64,000 nucleotides of DNA from assembly GCA_030427385.1 (NCBI GenBank), contig JAUHWR010000001.1:2066880-2130879 (forward strand), in the 5' to 3' direction. Positions 1 to 10,635 of this stretch are shown here, piece after piece. The notes under the pieces were generated by a model. The model had not been told where the DNA came from and made no database searches. It saw nothing but the letters and a program-made list of their open reading frames with translations. The stretch comes from Alphaproteobacteria bacterium (lineage in GTDB: Bacteria > Pseudomonadota > Alphaproteobacteria > Micavibrionales > Micavibrionaceae). Every line of letters starts with the position of its first letter. The stretch's first letter is position 1. Both the position numbers and the translations under genes were made by a program.

Positions 1-2707
1 CAACGATGTAATCGGCGGTTTTGATCACATCCAGATTATGTTCGATCACGATCACAGTGTTGCCCTGATCCACGAGAGTGTGCAAAACCTCCAATAATTT
101 ACGCACATCTTCAAAATGCAGACCGGTGGTCGGTTCATCCAGAATATAAAGGGTTTTTCCGGTGGCACGTTTGGAGAGCTCCTTGGAGAGTTTAACGCGC
201 TGCGCTTCGCCGCCAGAGAGGGTATTGGCGGATTGTCCGACTTTAATATAGCTTAAGCCAACCGCAATCAGGGTTTCCATTTTATCGCGAATGGTGGGGA
301 CCGCCTTGAAAAATTCACCTGCATCTTCGATGGTCATATCCAGCACGTCGGCGATGGATTTGCCACGATATTTAATTTCCAGCGTCTCGCGGTTATAGCG
401 TTTGCCCTTACAAGTTTCACATTCCACATACACATCGGGCAGAAAGTGCATTTCGATTTTGATCATGCCATCACCCTGACATGCCTCGCAGCGCCCGCCT
501 TTGACATTAAAGGAAAAACGCCCCGCCTTATAGCCGCGCGCCTTGGCTTCGGGCAGGCCGGCGAACCATTCACGGATAGGAGTGAAGGCACCGGTATATG
601 TCGCGGGGTTAGAGCGCGGCGTACGCCCGATGGGGGATTGATCGATATCGATAATTTTATCCAGATATTCAAGCCCCTTTATTTCCTGATAAGGGGCCGG
701 GCTTTGCCGCGATTTCATCAGGGTTTTGGCGGCGGCTTTATAAAGTGTTTCAATGGTAAAGGTTGATTTGCCGGAGCCTGAGACACCCGTAATACAGGAA
801 AATGTTCCTATTGGTAATGTCACATCGATATTCTTTAAATTATGACCGCTGCACCCTTTGACGATGATGGATTGTTTGGATTTTCCTTTGCGACGTTTTT
901 CGGGGATCGCAATTTCACGCTCGCCGCGCATATATTGGGCGGTGAGACTGTTTTTGGATGTGAAGACTTCTTCGGGTAAACCCGCCGCCTGAATTTCGCC
1001 GCCATGCACCCCTGCGCCGGGGCCGATATCAATCAGATAATCGGCAGAGCGGATGGCATCTTCGTCATGTTCCACCACCAAAACGGTATTCCCCAAATCA
1101 CGCAGGCGTTTTAAGGTGACCAGAAGGCGCGCATTATCGCGTTGATGCAGACCTATGGAGGGCTCGTCCAGAACGTACAACACTCCCGTCAAGCCGGAGC
1201 CGATTTGCGAGGCAAGGCGAATACGTTGCGATTCCCCGCCCGATAATGTACCGGAGGCGCGGGATAGGGAGAGATAATTCAGACCGACATTATTGAGGAA
1301 GGTCAGGCGTTCCGTAATTTCCTTTAAGATTTTTTCAGCGATTTGAATTTTTTGCGCGCTCAGGCTCTTCTCAACGGTGGCAAACCAATCCAGCGCACCG
1401 GAAATGGAATATTCGGTGACATCGGAAATGGTTTTCATATCGATTTTCACCGCCAGCGCTTCGGGTTTTAGGCGCTGCCCTTCACATGTATCGCAGGGGG
1501 CGGAGGATTGATAACGGGAGAGATCTTCGCGGACGGAATCGCTGTCGGTTTCCAGCAGGCGGCGTTGCAAATTCGGGATCACGCCTTCGAATGGTTTGGT
1601 GTTTTGCCATGTATTGCGCTCACTTTCATAGGTGGTCACTATTTTTTCTTTACCTGATCCGTACAGGATTATATTCCTGCTTTGTTCGGATAGTTTATGC
1701 CATGGCGTGCGGATGTTAATCTTGAAGTGTCCGCAGACAGCTTCTAATGCTTGCATATAATAGGGGGCAAAGTTTTTCGACCATGGCTCCACCGCGCCAT
1801 CGGCAATGGAGGCATTGTGATCGGGGACGACCATATCGGGATCAAAATGTTGTTCCACGCCCAAACCGTCACAGGCGGGGCAGGCCCCATGCGGGGAATT
1901 AAAGGAAAACAGGCGGGGTTCGATTTCGGCAATCGTAAAGCCGGAGACAGGACAGGCGAATTTCTCGCTATACATGGTTTGCTCACCTGTATCGGCATGT
2001 TCGACAATACAAAGCCCATCGGCAAGTTTGAGCGACATTTCCACAGAATCGGCGAGGCGGTTGCCCATATCTTCACGGATGACGAGGCGATCCACCACGA
2101 CCTCTATGTCATGTTTTAATTTTTTATCCAGAACGGGGACATCGTCAATTTCATAAAGCGTGCCATCGACTTTGACGCGTTGAAACCCCTGGGCGCGGAG
2201 TTCAACAAATTCCTTTTGATAAATTCCTTTGCGCCCGCGGATGATCGGAGCGAGGAGGTATAGTTTTGTGCCTTCACCCATGGCTTTGATGCGATCGACG
2301 ATATCGCTGACCGTTTGGCTTTCGATTGGCAGGCCGGTGGCGGGGGAATAGGGCGTGCCGACCCGCGCCCAAAGCAGGCGCATGTAGTCGTAAATTTCCG
2401 TCACCGTCCCGACCGTAGAGCGCGGGTTTTTCGAGGTTGTTTTTTGTTCGATGGAGATCGCGGGGGAGAGGCCCTCAATCGAATCCACGTCCGGTTTTTG
2501 CATCATTTCCAAAAATTGACGCGCATAGGCGGAGAGCGATTCCACATATCTGCGTTGCCCCTCGGCATAGATAGTATCAAAGGCAAGGGAGGATTTACCG
2601 GAGCCGGATAACCCCGTTATCACGGTCAGTTGATCGCGCGGAATATCAATATCAATGTTTTTTAAATTATGTTCACGCGCCCCGCGCACAGAGATAGATT
2701 TTTGCAT
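1..2707 (-). CDS. uvrA: Excinuclease ABC subunit UvrA (C-terminus runs off the left edge)
   Basis: Not in the ORF track because it lacks a stop in the window. Reverse-strand translation starts [66 protein letters not shown], and contains [38 protein letters not shown], Zn-finger Cys pairs and a second Walker [12 protein letters not shown]. Confidence 0.98.
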   Translation of the reverse strand, partial: MQKSISVRGAREHNLKNIDIDIPRDQLTVITGLSGSGKSSLAFDTIYAEGQRRYVESLSAYARQFLEMMQKPDVDSIEGLSPAISIEQKTTSKNPRSTVGTVTEIYDYMRLLWARVGTPYSPATGLPIESQTVSDIVDRIKAMGEGTKLYLLAPIIRGRKGIYQKEFVELRAQGFQRVKVDGTLYEIDDVPVLDKKLKHDIEVVVDRLVIREDMGNRLADSVEMSLKLADGLCIVEHADTGEQTMYSEKFACPVSGFTIAEIEPRLFSFNSPHGACPACDGLGVEQHFDPDMVVPDHNASIADGAVEPWSKNFAPYYMQALEAVCGHFKINIRTPWHKLSEQSRNIILYGSGKEKIVTTYESERNTWQNTKPFEGVIPNLQRRLLETDSDSVREDLSRYQSSAPCDTCEGQRLKPEALAVKIDMKTISDVTEYSISGALDWFATVEKSLSAQKIQIAEKILKEITERLTFLNNVGLNYLSLSRASGTLSGGESQRIRLASQIGSGLTGVLYVLDEPSIGLHQRDNARLLVTLKRLRDLGNTVLVVEHDEDAIRSADYLIDIGPGAGVHGGEIQAAGLPEEVFTSKNSLTAQYMRGEREIAIPEKRRKGKSKQSIIVKGCSGHNLKNIDVTLPIGTFSCITGVSGSGKSTFTIETLYKAAAKTLMKSRQSPAPYQEIKGLEYLDKIIDIDQSPIGRTPRSNPATYTGAFTPIREWFAGLPEAKARGYKAGRFSFNVKGGRCEACQGDGMIKIEMHFLPDVYVECETCKGKRYNRETLEIKYRGKSIADVLDMTIEDAGEFFKAVPTIRDKMETLIAVGLSYIKVGQSANTLSGGEAQRVKLSKELSKRATGKTLYILDEPTTGLHFEDVRKLLEVLHTLVDQGNTVIVIEHNLDVIKTADYIV

Positions 2708-2884
2708 ATCCTATATATGGCGCAGAGTAGGATAAAAGGCAAATGTTTTTGGTTTGTTCTAGTTTTTTGTGCAAACTAATTGTTGAGCTATATACAAGTT
2801 TAGAGAATCATTTTAGCATTATACATAGTGGTTAATCCCTGCCAATAACAGTTATCTCTAGATAGCAGAAAGGGGGTGATTAAT

Positions 2885-3007
2885 ATGGCTAATAAAATTG
2901 GACGAAGTGCAAAGACAGGTCAATATACGACTGTCAAAAAGGCACAGCAGTATTCCACTACTCACGTTGTGGAAACAAGAAAAACGCCTAAGAAAAAAGG
3001 TAAGTAG
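2885..3007 (+). CDS. Small 40-aa basic protein (MANKIGRSAKTGQYTTVKKAQQYSTTHVVETRKTPKKKGK)
   Basis: ATG with strong RBS (agaaagggggtgattaat-ATG). Composition and the xGRSAKTGxY...TTVVET-like pattern resemble a widespread family of tiny uncharacterised proteins. Below the ORF track length cut-off. Confidence 0.7.
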   Translation: MANKIGRSAKTGQYTTVKKAQQYSTTHVVETRKTPKKKGK

Positions 3008-3025
3008 GCTCAGAACCTACTTACC
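2999..3025 (+). terminator. Perfect 10-bp inverted repeat overlapping the stop codon of the 40-aa ORF; possible terminator or mRNA 3' stabilising hairpin
   Basis: GGTAAGTAGG-ctcagaa-CCTACTTACC read directly; no T-tract follows, so terminator function is uncertain. Confidence 0.45.
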
Positions 3026-3119
3026 CTACGATCTCTAAATACCGGGATTAACCGCTATTTTTTTATAGAATCACAGAATGATTCTTTAAGTCAATTACTC
3101 TATGTTTTTATTTATTGTT

Positions 3120-4391
3120 TTATTCCAAAATCGTGCCTTTGAGCAGTGCGCCATTCAAATTTGCGTCCAGGAAGGTGGCGCGATCCAATATGGCGTGGGA
3201 GAAGTCGGTGCCGCTGAGGTTGGCGTGAGAGAAATCCGCGCCGCGTAGGTCGGCATAGCGGAAGTTTACGCCGCTGAGGTCTGTGAATTTTTTGCGTTTG
3301 CTGCCGTCTATATTTGTAAAATAGAGAGGTCCGAAATTTGCGTTTTGCAAATTAGTGCGTGAAAAGAGGGCATATTTCAGGGACGAGGCGCGGAAATCGG
3401 AATTCACCAAATTACAATCGCGGAAATCTGATTTATCCAGATAAGCATGTTGTAAGTGAATATTTTTGAGGTTCTGGTTCAAAAATGTGGCGCCGACCGC
3501 TTTAATGGCCGTCATTTCATATTTATGAAGATTAAGAATATCGCGTAGATCATAGCCGCTTAAATCGAGTTGCTCGCCTGATTTTCCGGCGCTGGACACC
3601 CATGTATGGTGATCATCTAGTAACTCTTCCAAAGATTTTCCAAGGCTTTCCAGTTTATGGCCCATATCCTGATCGCCGCGCATGTCTTCTTGTTCGGCGT
3701 CATAGAATTCGGTATTGGTCAGGAGGCTGTTGGCGGTAATTGCGCCTTTCATATTGGTGCGGCTGAATTTGGCGTTGGTCATATCCGTATCGGCAAGATT
3801 GGCGTTGGAGAAATTCGCCCCCTCACAATCGGCTTGTTGGATCATGGCACCGGTTAGATCAACATCAGAGAAATTCGCGCCGCGTGCATCCAGATCTTTT
3901 AAGGACGCATTCGTTAGGCGCGCGCCGGATAGATCGGTTTTTGTGCCGGATAAGAATCCGCGGTCACGGTCGGTAAGGACGCCCTTTTTATCGCGGCGCA
4001 TGATTTTACCTTCGCGCAGATCGGCCTTGTCCAGATTGACGCCGGTCATATTCGCGCCGGATAAATATGCCCCGCGCAAGTCAGAGCGTGTCATATTGCT
4101 GTTTTGTAAATCGGCATTACGCATATCACAGACAAAAAAGGTCGCCCCCTCCAGTTTGCAATAAGAAAGATTTATGCCCGCCATGCGCGAGCCGGTGAAA
4201 TCGGCCTGAGACAGGTCGCTGTTGCTTAGATCAAGTCCAGAGATATCTTTGAATTTAATCACGGCACGTGCGCCGCCATGTTTTCCCTGTAGATAATCCG
4301 CATGGAGGCGTATTATTTTTGACATGTCGCTCTGTGATAACGAGGGTAAATCGTTGTCCTCCGGGACCTCTACGAATTCTTCTCTTGCCAT
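3120..4391 (-). CDS. Pentapeptide repeat protein
   Basis: 423 aa with many A(D/N)Lxx pentapeptides (LSNSDLSQADFTGSRMAGINL..., ADLRGADFSHANLSGTDFSHAILDRATFLDANLNGALL). Confidence 0.93.
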   Translation of the reverse strand: MAREEFVEVPEDNDLPSLSQSDMSKIIRLHADYLQGKHGGARAVIKFKDISGLDLSNSDLSQADFTGSRMAGINLSYCKLEGATFFVCDMRNADLQNSNMTRSDLRGAYLSGANMTGVNLDKADLREGKIMRRDKKGVLTDRDRGFLSGTKTDLSGARLTNASLKDLDARGANFSDVDLTGAMIQQADCEGANFSNANLADTDMTNAKFSRTNMKGAITANSLLTNTEFYDAEQEDMRGDQDMGHKLESLGKSLEELLDDHHTWVSSAGKSGEQLDLSGYDLRDILNLHKYEMTAIKAVGATFLNQNLKNIHLQHAYLDKSDFRDCNLVNSDFRASSLKYALFSRTNLQNANFGPLYFTNIDGSKRKKFTDLSGVNFRYADLRGADFSHANLSGTDFSHAILDRATFLDANLNGALLKGTILE

Positions 4392-4464
4392 GTTTTCCCT
4401 GCCTTGCGTTTGTGCAAGCCATTGTTTTTACTGTCTATGAGTATAGCGGGAGAAAGATAAGAAT

Positions 4465-6048
4465 TTATGAAGGTTTTTGAAGAAAAGGCAAAATTCCGAT
4501 ATTTGACATATCCTTATTATCGCCGGATAAAATCGCATTTGCCATTTCTTTGCCTAGCTCTACGCCGAATTGATCAAAGCTATTTATGTTCCAGATAATG
4601 CCCTGCACGAAAGTTTTATGCTCATAAAGGGCGACCAATTGTCCCAAATGATAGGGTGTGATGCCATCAAAAAGCAGAATGTTTGAGGGACGATTGCCTT
4701 CGAATACTTTTTGCGGGTTGCCGTTTGCTTCGGACAGAGTGCGTCCGCGCATCATGGCTTCTGCCTGGGCGAGCATGTTGGTTAATAGCAGTTTATGGTG
4801 ATCACCGAGCGGATTTTGGCTAGTGATCGGAGCGATAAAATCACACGGGATAATTGATGTGCCCTGATGAAGTAGTTGGAAGAAAGCGTGTTGACCGTTT
4901 GTGCCCGGCTCCCCGAAGATAATCGGGCCGGTTTCATAGTCCTTTATCTCTTCACCGTCGCGGCTAACGTGTTTGCCGTTGGATTCCATGTCCAATTGTT
5001 GCAAAAAGGCGGGGAAGCGGTGCAAATATTGATCATAGGGGAGGATAGATTGCGCGTCATAGCCCAAAAAATTACGGTTCCAGACACCGAGTAACGCCAT
5101 TAAAACAGGAATATTTTCCTCTAACGGAGCGGTTTGGAAGTGTTGATCCATGCTATAGGCGCCGTCCAGCAATGTTTCAAACTGATCAAAGCCGATGCTG
5201 AGCGCGATGGATAATCCGATGGATGACCATAAGCTGAAACGTCCGCCCACCCAATTTTCAAAGGGGAACATCAGATCCGGGTTTATGCCGAAGGCGGAAA
5301 CCGCAGGCTCATTTGTGGACATGGCGGCAAAATGTTTGGCAACCGCGGCGTTATCGCCAAGATGTTCAATGAGCCAGTTCTTTGCTGTATCTGCATTGGC
5401 CATGGTTTCCTGTGTGGTGAATGTTTTGGAAGCGACCAAAAATAATGTGGTTTCGGGATCAATTTGTTTCAGTGTTTCGGCGATATGGCTGCCATCCACA
5501 TTAGAGACGAAATAGGTTTTGATGCCCTCAATTTGCCATGATTTTAAGGCTTCGCAGACCATGTAAGGCCCAAGGTCAGAGCCGCCGATCCCGATATTTA
5601 CAATTGAGGTCAGGCGTTTGCCCGTAAAGCCCGTCCATGAGCCATCATGCACGCCATCACAAAAGGCGCGCATATTGGCGCGGACAGTTTGAATGTCCGA
5701 CATGATATTTTCGCCGTTTACATTTAGTGCCTGATCCAGTGGGCGACGTAGGGCGGTATGCAGAACAGCGCGGTTTTCGGTGGTGTTAATGGCATCACCG
5801 TTAAACATTTTCTCGCGCCATCCCTCCACGTCCATTTCTTTTGCCAAATCAATTAAAAGGGGCAAGGTATCGGCCGTGATATGTTGACGTGAATAATCGA
5901 ATAACAGCCCGTCATGACGTGTATGAAAATGATCAAATCGTGCGGAATCTGCCGCAAATAAATCACGAATATTGTGAGTTTTCACATCTGCGGCGTGAGA
6001 TTTTAAGTGATTCCAAATTGCAGTTTTGGACGGGTTATTAGTTGACAT
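4465..6048 (-). CDS. pgi: Glucose-6-phosphate isomerase
   Basis: SIVNIGIGGSDLGPYMV, SKTFTTQETM, VGGRFSLWSSIGL, GQHAFFQLLHQG. Start trimmed to MSTNNPSK, overlapping the upstream M16 stop by 11 nt. Confidence 0.98.
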   Translation of the reverse strand: MSTNNPSKTAIWNHLKSHAADVKTHNIRDLFAADSARFDHFHTRHDGLLFDYSRQHITADTLPLLIDLAKEMDVEGWREKMFNGDAINTTENRAVLHTALRRPLDQALNVNGENIMSDIQTVRANMRAFCDGVHDGSWTGFTGKRLTSIVNIGIGGSDLGPYMVCEALKSWQIEGIKTYFVSNVDGSHIAETLKQIDPETTLFLVASKTFTTQETMANADTAKNWLIEHLGDNAAVAKHFAAMSTNEPAVSAFGINPDLMFPFENWVGGRFSLWSSIGLSIALSIGFDQFETLLDGAYSMDQHFQTAPLEENIPVLMALLGVWNRNFLGYDAQSILPYDQYLHRFPAFLQQLDMESNGKHVSRDGEEIKDYETGPIIFGEPGTNGQHAFFQLLHQGTSIIPCDFIAPITSQNPLGDHHKLLLTNMLAQAEAMMRGRTLSEANGNPQKVFEGNRPSNILLFDGITPYHLGQLVALYEHKTFVQGIIWNINSFDQFGVELGKEMANAILSGDNKDMSNIGILPFLQKPS

Positions 6049-7429
6049 TTGGGATGTCTGTAAGTTCGGTGATGCTGTCATTTTCAAATCCTTTTGGCTG
6101 TCCGACAATAATGAATGTCATGTTGGTTGTATCAAGATATTTTTGGGCGACTGATTGGATATCTTCGATTGTGACCGCTTCAAACGCGTCGGCGCGTTGA
6201 TCGAGGTAATCAATCGGCAGGTTATCAAGTTGCATCCCCAATATTAAAGAAGAAATATTTCCCGTGGAGGATAATGTAAGGGGCAGGGAGCCGTTAATAT
6301 AGGCAATCGCTTTTTCACGTTCTTCCGCGCTGACAGGCTCTGTGCCCATTTTGGCAAATTCGGCCTTTGCAAGGGCGAGCATGTCATGAGCCGACTCATT
6401 TGCCGTTGAGGCGCTGAGGGTTAGAAAATTCGTGTGTTCCATCTGGCTGAGATAGCTATAGATTCCATAGGTCAGTCCGCGTTTTTCGCGTATCTCTTCA
6501 GTCAGGCGAGAACCAAAACCACCCGCGCCAAGAATTTGGTTCATGACTTGATAGGTGTAATAATCCGGATCTGTGCGCGGTAATGCGGGAAGATATCCAA
6601 GGACAATTGATTGCGGGATATCAATATTATGCAGGTATGTTTGCCCGCCATTTTGGATGGTAAAATCAGGAATTTCAGCGGTAATTTTTTGTGTTTGCGG
6701 CAGGGTTCCAAAAATGCCATCGATATAGAGTTTGGCATCAGCGGGGGTAATATCACCGACAATCGCAATTTTCAAAACATTTTTAGTCAGGCGCGTTGTA
6801 ACAAAGTTTTTAAGATCGGCAGAATTAATATTTGGCAATGTAGATAACGTCCCGCCGCTATTAAGGGCATAGGGGTGATCTTTAAAGACGATATCATTAG
6901 ACAGGCGCGCCGCAATCCATTCCGGATCAGATTGAGAAGAGCGGATGCGGGCAAGGTTGGCGTCAATCATTCGCTGAACATCCGCCTTTTCAAAGCGCGG
7001 CGCGGTGAGAGCCAGATGTAATAGTTCCGCGGCCTTGTCTTTGGTTGTGGTACGGGTTTTAAGCGAGCCGCCGAATGTATCGCGCCCGGAAGAAAAGCCA
7101 AGAGAGATGGAGTGGCGGCGCAGTGCCCCTTGGAATTCCGCGGCAGGTAAATCGCCCGCGCCTTCATCCATGGTATTGGAGGCAAGGCGGGATAATCCTT
7201 GTTTTTTGGCGCTATCATGTTTTGCACCCGCATTATCAAAGGCAAAATCAAGCGCGATGACCGGAATGCTATGATCTTCCACCAGCCAGAACGGAATGCC
7301 GGAGGCGGTTTTATATTCATGAATATCGAGAAATTTATCGCGTGCCTGCGCGGGGGATAGCAGACAGATAATCACTGTGCATAATAATGCAGATATAATA
7401 AGGACGGGGCGCGTAAATCTATTGGTCAT
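6038..7429 (-). CDS. M16 family peptidase-like protein lacking HxxEH (likely non-catalytic partner)
   Basis: Signal peptide (MTNRFTRPVLIISALLCTVIICLLSPAQA) and M16 fold motifs (GAGGFGSRLTEEIREKRGLTYGIYSY). The usual HxxEH position reads LSRLASNTMDEGAG. Start trimmed. Confidence 0.9.
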   Translation of the reverse strand: MTNRFTRPVLIISALLCTVIICLLSPAQARDKFLDIHEYKTASGIPFWLVEDHSIPVIALDFAFDNAGAKHDSAKKQGLSRLASNTMDEGAGDLPAAEFQGALRRHSISLGFSSGRDTFGGSLKTRTTTKDKAAELLHLALTAPRFEKADVQRMIDANLARIRSSQSDPEWIAARLSNDIVFKDHPYALNSGGTLSTLPNINSADLKNFVTTRLTKNVLKIAIVGDITPADAKLYIDGIFGTLPQTQKITAEIPDFTIQNGGQTYLHNIDIPQSIVLGYLPALPRTDPDYYTYQVMNQILGAGGFGSRLTEEIREKRGLTYGIYSYLSQMEHTNFLTLSASTANESAHDMLALAKAEFAKMGTEPVSAEEREKAIAYINGSLPLTLSSTGNISSLILGMQLDNLPIDYLDQRADAFEAVTIEDIQSVAQKYLDTTNMTFIIVGQPKGFENDSITELTDIPNVN

Positions 7430-8795
7430 TTTTAACCTCCTCCGGTAATAAATGTCCGGTGATGACCAGTTTATTTGGATCATCGGGGTTCAGATAAGTT
7501 TTAACCGCGCTTTGAATGTCTTCTTTGGTGATGGCTTGCATATCGGTTGGCCAGTTTTCAACGTCATCCACGCTTTGCCCGCTGGTGAGGGCGCGGCCAA
7601 AAATCATGGCGGGGCCTGTCACGCTATCGAGGGCGAAAATCGCATCCGCTTGTACGCGGTCTTTGGCTTCCTGTAATTCTTCATCGGTCACGCCGTCAGT
7701 GATAATCTTGCGTAACTCATTCTCTAATGCGGTTTCCAGTTTGTCCAGATCTATGCCGGCAAGCGGGGTGGCATAGAGATAAAATCGGCCGTCATCATAG
7801 CTGTCATTGCTGACGCTTAGGCCTGCATTACTTGCCAGTTTTTGTTCAATGACAATAGATTTATAAAAGCGTGTTGTTGGCCCGCCGCTGAGGATGTCTT
7901 CAAGGATTTGTAAGGCATAGCCTGATTTTTTATCTGTACGGACAGAGGGAATGCGCTGGATTTGCACCAATTGCGGCTGTTGGATGCGGGGGTGGTGATA
8001 GACAACTTTGTTACGTCCGATAAAAGGTGCAATGGAGCCGCGATCGCGTGGCTCATCCAAAGCAGGATAAGCGGTTAGCGTGCCGTAATATTTTTTGGCA
8101 AGCGGAAGAAGATCATCCATTGTGATATCGCCGGATACCACCAGAATGGCATTGTTCGGGGCGTACCATTTTTTATAAAAAGCGATGGCATCTTCTTCGG
8201 TTAAGGCGGCGATTTCATCCATCCAGCCAATCAAAGGAATGCCATAGGAATGTTTGGGAAATAGGTTATAGCCGAGCTGTTCGTAAAAATAACCGCTGGG
8301 GTCGTTTTCGCTACGTTGGCGGCGTTCTTCCATGACGACTTTTTGTTCGGAGGCAAAGTCATTTGGCGGCAAGTTCAATGATTGCATACGGTCGGATTCC
8401 ATCCGCATCATATTCTCAAGATGTTCCACCGCGATGGATTGGTAATAGGCGGTGTAATCATAGGAGGTGAAAGCGTTATCCTGTCCCCCGAGTGCCCGTA
8501 CTTGTTTGGAAAATTCACCGGAGGGAACGTTTTTCGAGCCTTTAAACATTAAATGTTCAAACATATGCGCCAGACCGGATTTGCCAAGCGGATCATCCGC
8601 CCCGCCCACGCGGTACCAGACCATATGCGTAACAATCGGCGCGCGGTGATTTTCAATCAGGACAATTTGCAAACCGTTTTCGAGGGTTGCCGTTTTCGCA
8701 TTAAAAAGTTTTTGCGCCGCCTGAGCGGGCATCACAAGTGGTAATTGGCAGATGACGAAGATGAATAGATAAAAAACAGGGACGATGCGTATCAT
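7419..8795 (-). CDS. M16 family zinc peptidase (catalytic)
   Basis: HMFEHLMFKGS (HxxEH) and downstream QKVVMEERRQRSENDP; signal peptide. Confidence 0.95.
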   Translation of the reverse strand: MIRIVPVFYLFIFVICQLPLVMPAQAAQKLFNAKTATLENGLQIVLIENHRAPIVTHMVWYRVGGADDPLGKSGLAHMFEHLMFKGSKNVPSGEFSKQVRALGGQDNAFTSYDYTAYYQSIAVEHLENMMRMESDRMQSLNLPPNDFASEQKVVMEERRQRSENDPSGYFYEQLGYNLFPKHSYGIPLIGWMDEIAALTEEDAIAFYKKWYAPNNAILVVSGDITMDDLLPLAKKYYGTLTAYPALDEPRDRGSIAPFIGRNKVVYHHPRIQQPQLVQIQRIPSVRTDKKSGYALQILEDILSGGPTTRFYKSIVIEQKLASNAGLSVSNDSYDDGRFYLYATPLAGIDLDKLETALENELRKIITDGVTDEELQEAKDRVQADAIFALDSVTGPAMIFGRALTSGQSVDDVENWPTDMQAITKEDIQSAVKTYLNPDDPNKLVITGHLLPEEVKNDQ

Positions 8796-9277
8796 TCATT
8801 CAGGCTTTTCATTTTTTGCAATCTTGCTGCCTCTTCTTTGGCATTCAGGACATTTGCTTCTTCATCATTATCGCCGATACCCAAAAGACGTTTTGCCACG
8901 CTTTGAGTTTGTTCCTTGGAGGCATCATCGGGATTGGCGAGAACGGTGCGAATATTCTGGTTTGCCTGATCGGTGCCGGCTTTATGGAGAAGCAATGCCT
9001 CTGTTTGAGAGATTTCAGAGCGGGATGTGCTATCCTCTACGCCCAGAAGGGCTTGTTGCGCTTGTTTTGGTATAGCGGTTTCCTGTGGACGCGGCGCGCC
9101 AGGGCGCGGCGGTGGCAAAGATGTTAGGTTGGTTGGGATTTCCAGCGGTGCGTTTTTAACCACTTTAAACTCATCAGGAGCATTTTTTCTAAGCCCCAGC
9201 GATGCGCGCGGGTTCGAGCAAGCAGTTACAATTAAGAGGGATAAAAGTAAGACAGAAATAACACGCATGAGATTCAC
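8792..9277 (-). CDS. DUF3035 lipoprotein (BamF-like)
   Basis: Lipobox SLLIVTACSNPR, then SLGLRKNAPDEFKVVKNAPLEIP...LPPPRPGAPRPQE typical of DUF3035; sits between lspA and the M16 pair. Confidence 0.85.
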   Translation of the reverse strand: MNLMRVISVLLLSLLIVTACSNPRASLGLRKNAPDEFKVVKNAPLEIPTNLTSLPPPRPGAPRPQETAIPKQAQQALLGVEDSTSRSEISQTEALLLHKAGTDQANQNIRTVLANPDDASKEQTQSVAKRLLGIGDNDEEANVLNAKEEAARLQKMKSLNE

Positions 9278-9798
9278 GATTTTTGTTCAGATTTCGGGGT
9301 TAAGAATAAACTATCATAGGCGATAATAGCAATACCGATCAAGACGCAAGAATCGGCGACATTGAAGGATGGCCAGTGATATCCGTAAGCATGAAAATCC
9401 AGAAAATCATAAACGGCGCCAAATTGAATGCGATCCACGATATTACCAATCGAGCCGCCGATAATTGTGCCGCATCCCATAGCCGTGATCAGACGATCGG
9501 CGCGCCATAAAATAACGGCAAATAGCGCGGTAATCGCGGCGGCAATGGCGATCAGCCCCCAGATCTCCCAATGAGTTTGGGATTGCATCATGCCAAAGCT
9601 GACGCCTTCATTCCATACGTAGCTTAAGTTGAAAAAGCCGGTGATTTCGACGCTGCCCCCATTATCAAGCACATAGCCGCGTACGAGATATTTTGTAATC
9701 TGATCGATAACAAATAAAATAAGGGCAAGGGATAATCCCGCAAAGGCGTATTTACGTTGCGTGTTTGTGTCCGTAGATGTTAGATCCGGTGAGTTCAT
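9274..9798 (-). CDS. lspA: Lipoprotein signal peptidase
   Basis: IDQITKYLVRGYV, NLSYVWNEGVSFGM, GGSIGNIVDRIQFGAVYDFLDFH, WPSFNVADSCVLIG. Confidence 0.97.
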   Translation of the reverse strand: MNSPDLTSTDTNTQRKYAFAGLSLALILFVIDQITKYLVRGYVLDNGGSVEITGFFNLSYVWNEGVSFGMMQSQTHWEIWGLIAIAAAITALFAVILWRADRLITAMGCGTIIGGSIGNIVDRIQFGAVYDFLDFHAYGYHWPSFNVADSCVLIGIAIIAYDSLFLTPKSEQKS

Positions 9799-9867
9799 GT
9801 GCTTCTTTCTTAACCTTCCATGAGAGATAGTGCAATACTCTTTTAAAGCGCAAGGGGTGGTATGGGG

Positions 9868-10635
9868 TTAAATTTCGGCTTTGCGAAACACGCCGCGCAT
9901 AGTGAAATTCTGTAGGGTTTTTGCGAAATCAAAAGACGGGGCGTATCGCAAGGTGTCTTCGACGGCTTCCATTAAAGGCAAAGAATGGTGCAGGCGGGTT
10001 AGAAAGAAAAATTCAATATCTGTAAGCTTTAGATATTCCGCTTTCAGTGCGGGGCGGTAGATCAATAAATGGGCGGGGTTATCGTCTAATTTGGGGGGAG
10101 GCAGATCATCGGGGTTGGCCGCAAAGGATTTGATATCAGGAAGAGGATAGGGGGAGGAAAAAAGAAAGCATGATGTTCTTAAGGGTAAATATTCAGGAAT
10201 GTTGGTTTGGAATGTTGCCATATCCTGCGGGGTGAGGGGGGCATCATCAAGGCTATGTTCACACGCGCTGAGCGCCCAGTCAAATCGGGCAATATCAGAT
10301 AGATATGGCACAGAAGCCGCAGGATTATATGTGTCAATAAAGTCAGGCAGGCCCCCGCCATATTCATCAAGGCATCCGCTTTGGGGTAAGTTGTGACGGA
10401 TATAAGCGCGCAACAGGGTATTGGTAAAATCTTTGCCGGTCAGGGCGTTTATTGTGGGGAAAATTTCCATCAATATAGCGGATAATCCGCCGATAATATT
10501 ATCCCGATAGATGCTAAATCGCTGATCGAGGGTGATATCATCCTGTTTGTAGAGCGCTTTGAAAGCGTCATCCATTTGATGATCATGACGGATGATGTGA
10601 TCTTGGAAGCAGGTTTGGATATCTTCGAGTTTCAT
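9868..10635 (-). CDS. DUF2063 protein (BufC/HvfC-like) of bufferin operon
   Basis: FSIYRDNIIGGLSAILMEIFPTINALTG..FTNTLLRAYIRHNLPQSGCLDEYGGGLPDFI; adjacent to the DUF692 gene with a 4-nt overlap. Confidence 0.88.
   Translation of the reverse strand: MKLEDIQTCFQDHIIRHDHQMDDAFKALYKQDDITLDQRFSIYRDNIIGGLSAILMEIFPTINALTGKDFTNTLLRAYIRHNLPQSGCLDEYGGGLPDFIDTYNPAASVPYLSDIARFDWALSACEHSLDDAPLTPQDMATFQTNIPEYLPLRTSCFLFSSPYPLPDIKSFAANPDDLPPPKLDDNPAHLLIYRPALKAEYLKLTDIEFFFLTRLHHSLPLMEAVEDTLRYAPSFDFAKTLQNFTMRGVFRKAEI

Noticed and set aside
446-2611. Several small ORFs within uvrA
   Set aside because: All overlap the continuous, strongly conserved uvrA frame on the minus strand.
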